From contig JAFSMO010000099.1 of NCBI GenBank assembly GCA_017447865.1, positions 1 to 64,000 on the forward strand: a DNA stretch of 64,000 nt. Reading direction: 5' to 3'. Numbering within the stretch: the stretch's first letter is position 1; each line of letters starts with the position of its first letter. Of the stretch, positions 58,619 to 64,000 are shown piece after piece. The position numbers and the translations under genes are program-made. This DNA comes from Thermoguttaceae bacterium (GTDB lineage Bacteria > Planctomycetota > Planctomycetia > Pirellulales > Thermoguttaceae). Under the pieces are notes generated by a model. The model ran no database searches. It was not told the origin of the DNA and saw only the letters and a program-made list of their open reading frames with translations.

Positions 58619-58723
58619 ATGAGAGATCGCATTTCAGGACATGTTCGCGTTTTAATAAATAGAACGGTGGCATTACTGCCACCGCTCGCCAATCAGACGA
58701 CGCTGGAAGCGTCGTCCCCGTAA
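58619..58723 (+). CDS. Possible 34-residue peptide or remnant gene
   Basis: A short reading frame with ATG at 58619, preceded by GGAGG at ideal spacing and by a consensus promoter at 58570-58597. It starts MRDRISGHVRVLI and its last third, including the TAA stop, is formed by the right 29-bp inverted repeat (58697-58725). The mixture of good signals and a repeat-derived end fits either a real leader peptide or a gene truncated by insertion of the repeat. No family recognised. Downstream lies ileS, but no run of Ile codons typical of attenuation is present. Confidence 0.35.
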   Translation: MRDRISGHVRVLINRTVALLPPLANQTTLEASSP

Positions 58724-58725
58724 TT
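58697..58725 (-). repeat. Right 29-bp inverted repeat of the 731-bp cassette
   Basis: Reverse complement of 57995-58023 at 28 of 29 positions; includes the stop codon of the short ORF. Confidence 0.82.
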
Positions 58726-58807
58726 GCCCCCCCTGTTTTTTTTCTGGATTTCTGGTAGAATACGGAAAACTTTTTTTGTTCCCGCTCTTTATTGTTGAGG
58801 TTCCAAA

Positions 58808-62359
<3,552 letters not shown>

Positions 62360-62363
62360 AATA

Positions 62364-62443
62364 CGAAGGGCCGGCGTCCTCGTCGGTCAAGTTAATGGTT
62401 TTAGCCTTTTATTAACTTGACCGGCAGGACGCCAGCCCTCCGA
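62364..62443 (+). repeat. Dispersed hairpin repeat family 2, copy 2 (80 bp)
   Basis: Left arm 62364-62396 and right arm 62411-62443 are near-perfect complements and match the arms of 58027-58122, with a shorter unrelated loop. Sits between the convergent ends of ileS and the next gene. Confidence 0.8.
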
Positions 62444-62466
62444 ATCTCACCATTCTTTTCCGAATT

Positions 62467-64000
62467 TTATTTCAGCTCGATGCCCATTTTCTTTTCGGAC
62501 ATCCAGAAACCCTGGAAAATCAGTCCTTTCTCGACTTCATACAAATAGGCTCCGGACGGAAGGAAATAATCTTTCACTTCTTCATAGTCCGGCAGGCTCG
62601 AATTGTCGAATTTGTCCAGATCCTCTTTGAGGCCCTGATTCGCGCGGAAGAACTGATCCAGCAGCGAGGAATACATCGCGGAGCTTTCCGTCCACTTGCC
62701 CTGCTTGGCCATTTCGTAAGAATGCTGACGTTCGACCGCGTTGTTATCGAAATGGAAGGAAATCGGATTTACTTTTTTCGTTTTTTTCTGGACTTCATCC
62801 AGAACCGCCTTGTAAACGGCATTCCCGGCCAGCGGCTTCTTGCCATTCTCAACGGCGGACTTCAGTTCGTCAATATAATCCGGCTGGGAGGCGACGATCA
62901 AATAGCCGTCCCAAATGGTAACCGCCGGCTGACGGAAACGTTTTCCGGCCTTTTCTTCTTCGGTAAATTCATCGTCACCAGAGGCGTCTTCGACCCGGAT
63001 CCAACGAATATCATCGCCTTCGGATACGACTTCAAAGTTTTCCTCACCACCCAGGAAACGGGCGATATTCGCGCGGAGTTTCTTCTCGTCTTTGGTTTGA
63101 ACCGCGACCATGTAGCGTTCGCCGTCCAAGGCTTTGGGATTCACATTGGCGACGGTGAAAATGACTTTATTCCCTAAAAGGGCCACGATTTCTTCACGCA
63201 GGTCGATCATCGGGCCTTTGGTATCGTTTTTCAGGCCATCCAAAACGTCTTCCCAAACAGATTCACGGTCTTCGCCGAACAACGAGTCCACCAGCGGCCC
63301 CGCATTATCGAAAATTTTGAGAAGATCCAGATTGACGATCTGGACTGATCCAACGTCCTCCGTGATCCAGTCCGGCAGGTCTTTGTCGGCGTTTTGATCG
63401 AAAGCCACCATTTTCAGCCCTTTCTGAGGTTCCTCGGGAATATAGGCGAAAACGCGGTGGGTCATATCGTACCCCTGATTCACGAACGTAATGACTCCCC
63501 CGACGGCTTTGATTCCTCCGAAACCTGCATTGCTCAGCACGGCAGCAACGTCGCGTTCATCTTCCAGCTCGGGATTATTTTCAACAGCGATCATACGCTG
63601 AATTTCCATCGTGGTGATCGGGTCCACATACCAGATGATGTCGGGGAGTTTTTTATCGGTACCGACCGTCTGATTGAGGATTTCAATATAAGAGTCCTTT
63701 TCACCCAAAGCCTCAACATAAGCGTCGGGGTCTTTCTGGAGTTTGGCGATCCGGCCCAGGATGTCTTTCACGAGAATCTGCTGATTGGAGGAAAAGAGAA
63801 TTTCTCCCCACAAAACGTAATACGCTTTGCAGAGTTCGCCAGTCTCTTCGTTCTTCATCGTCAGAATATGGATTTCGCTGTTCAGAGCTTCCTGCTTCTG
63901 ATAGTTTCCGCCATCTTTCAGGACGCGATCGGCGAGTTTGCTCAAAACTTTTTTGGTTTCAAAGATTTTATCGCCGACGTTCACCACCAGCACCAGCCCG
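62467..64000 (-). CDS. Protein of unknown function, N-terminus beyond right edge
   Basis: At least 510 residues, open to the right edge; the frame runs as GLVLVVNVGDKIFE at the border, so the true start is outside. It has no recognised catalytic motif. It is rich in Asp, Glu and Lys and alternates strands and helices over about five repeating stretches, such as DAYVEALGEKDSYIEI, KLRANIARFLGGEENFEVV and QPDYIDELKSAVENGKKPL. The last part (LPSGAYLYEVEKGLIFQGFW) looks like a folded end. The layout resembles secreted planctomycete proteins of the DUF3352 type, but I am not sure. The gene is convergent with ileS. Confidence 0.6.
   Translation of the reverse strand, partial: GLVLVVNVGDKIFETKKVLSKLADRVLKDGGNYQKQEALNSEIHILTMKNEETGELCKAYYVLWGEILFSSNQQILVKDILGRIAKLQKDPDAYVEALGEKDSYIEILNQTVGTDKKLPDIIWYVDPITTMEIQRMIAVENNPELEDERDVAAVLSNAGFGGIKAVGGVITFVNQGYDMTHRVFAYIPEEPQKGLKMVAFDQNADKDLPDWITEDVGSVQIVNLDLLKIFDNAGPLVDSLFGEDRESVWEDVLDGLKNDTKGPMIDLREEIVALLGNKVIFTVANVNPKALDGERYMVAVQTKDEKKLRANIARFLGGEENFEVVSEGDDIRWIRVEDASGDDEFTEEEKAGKRFRQPAVTIWDGYLIVASQPDYIDELKSAVENGKKPLAGNAVYKAVLDEVQKKTKKVNPISFHFDNNAVERQHSYEMAKQGKWTESSAMYSSLLDQFFRANQGLKEDLDKFDNSSLPDYEEVKDYFLPSGAYLYEVEKGLIFQGFWMSEKKMGIELK

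Noticed and set aside
57960..58740. Transposase or integrase inside the inverted-repeat cassette
   Set aside because: Neither frame in the segment shows transposase motifs; the only proteins are the coiled-coil protein and the short ORF.
58724..58807. T-box leader before ileS
   Set aside because: The leader is too short and lacks a T-box consensus or antiterminator pair.

Overview
The window looks like chromosomal DNA of a planctomycete (phylum Planctomycetota, PVC group), but I cannot name a genus from sequence alone. The evidence is two giant exported proteins whose N-termini carry the planctomycete-type LEPR-XLL-like motif (LEALEDRQLLDA and LALDSLEARVLLS), a ResB/CcsA-type cytochrome c maturation pair with a very long CcsA, Tat-exported Gfo/Idh/MocA oxidoreductases, a membrane-anchored helix-turn-helix protein with an acidic middle, and several lipoproteins of planctomycete character. 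Coding density is high, GC is moderate to high in genes, and many genes lack a clear Shine-Dalgarno sequence.

Layout. 1-12 kb: the start of a Ser/Thr kinase gene cut by the left edge, a diacylglycerol-kinase-type lipid kinase, a well supported but unidentified small structured RNA gene (about 1386-1616), ccsA, a PDZ protein, a RimI-like acetyltransferase, an Old-Yellow-Enzyme-type oxidoreductase, resB and tatC. 12-20 kb: a lipoprotein, a GH78-like rhamnosidase, an unknown secreted protein, a long Cys- and Pro-rich lipoprotein with a DUF11-like domain, tRNA-Gln and birA. 20.7-28 kb: a 2223-residue surface protein translationally coupled to nnrE. 28-32 kb: a Tat-exported oxidoreductase, an STN-domain protein and the HTH-membrane protein. 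32-46 kb: one 4524-residue secreted protein with about 20 copies of a GDFVVTW-type motif and a complete trypsin-like protease domain in its middle, followed upstream by a TIGR03032/DUF4915-type protein. 47-51 kb: TraB/TIKI-like protein, two tandem divergent RimK-type ATP-grasp ligases, a DksA-type zinc finger protein and lspA. 51-56.4 kb: a metallophosphoesterase, GH97 glycosidase and a second Gfo/Idh/MocA protein. 56.4-64 kb: a second, inverted copy of the whole tRNA-Gln transcription unit, glyA, a small AT-rich cassette bounded by 29-bp inverted repeats, ileS, and the C-terminal part of an unknown protein cut by the right edge.

How it fits together. Much of the window concerns the cell envelope: export (tatC, lspA), periplasmic cytochrome c maturation (ccsA, resB), lipoproteins and giant surface proteins, plus secreted glycan enzymes (GH78, GH97, Tat-exported oxidoreductase and phosphoesterase) typical of polysaccharide-degrading planctomycetes. 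Housekeeping genes (birA, nnrE, glyA, ileS, two tRNA-Gln) are scattered among them.

The items most worth follow-up are the protease-bearing giant protein and its DUF4915-type neighbour, the structured RNA at 1386-1616, the TraB plus paired ATP-grasp operon, the inverted-repeat cassette at 57995-58725, and three dispersed repeat or duplication families (128-bp hairpin element, 80-96-bp hairpin element, duplicated tRNA-Gln unit). No CRISPR array, transposase, prophage or recognisable defence system was seen.
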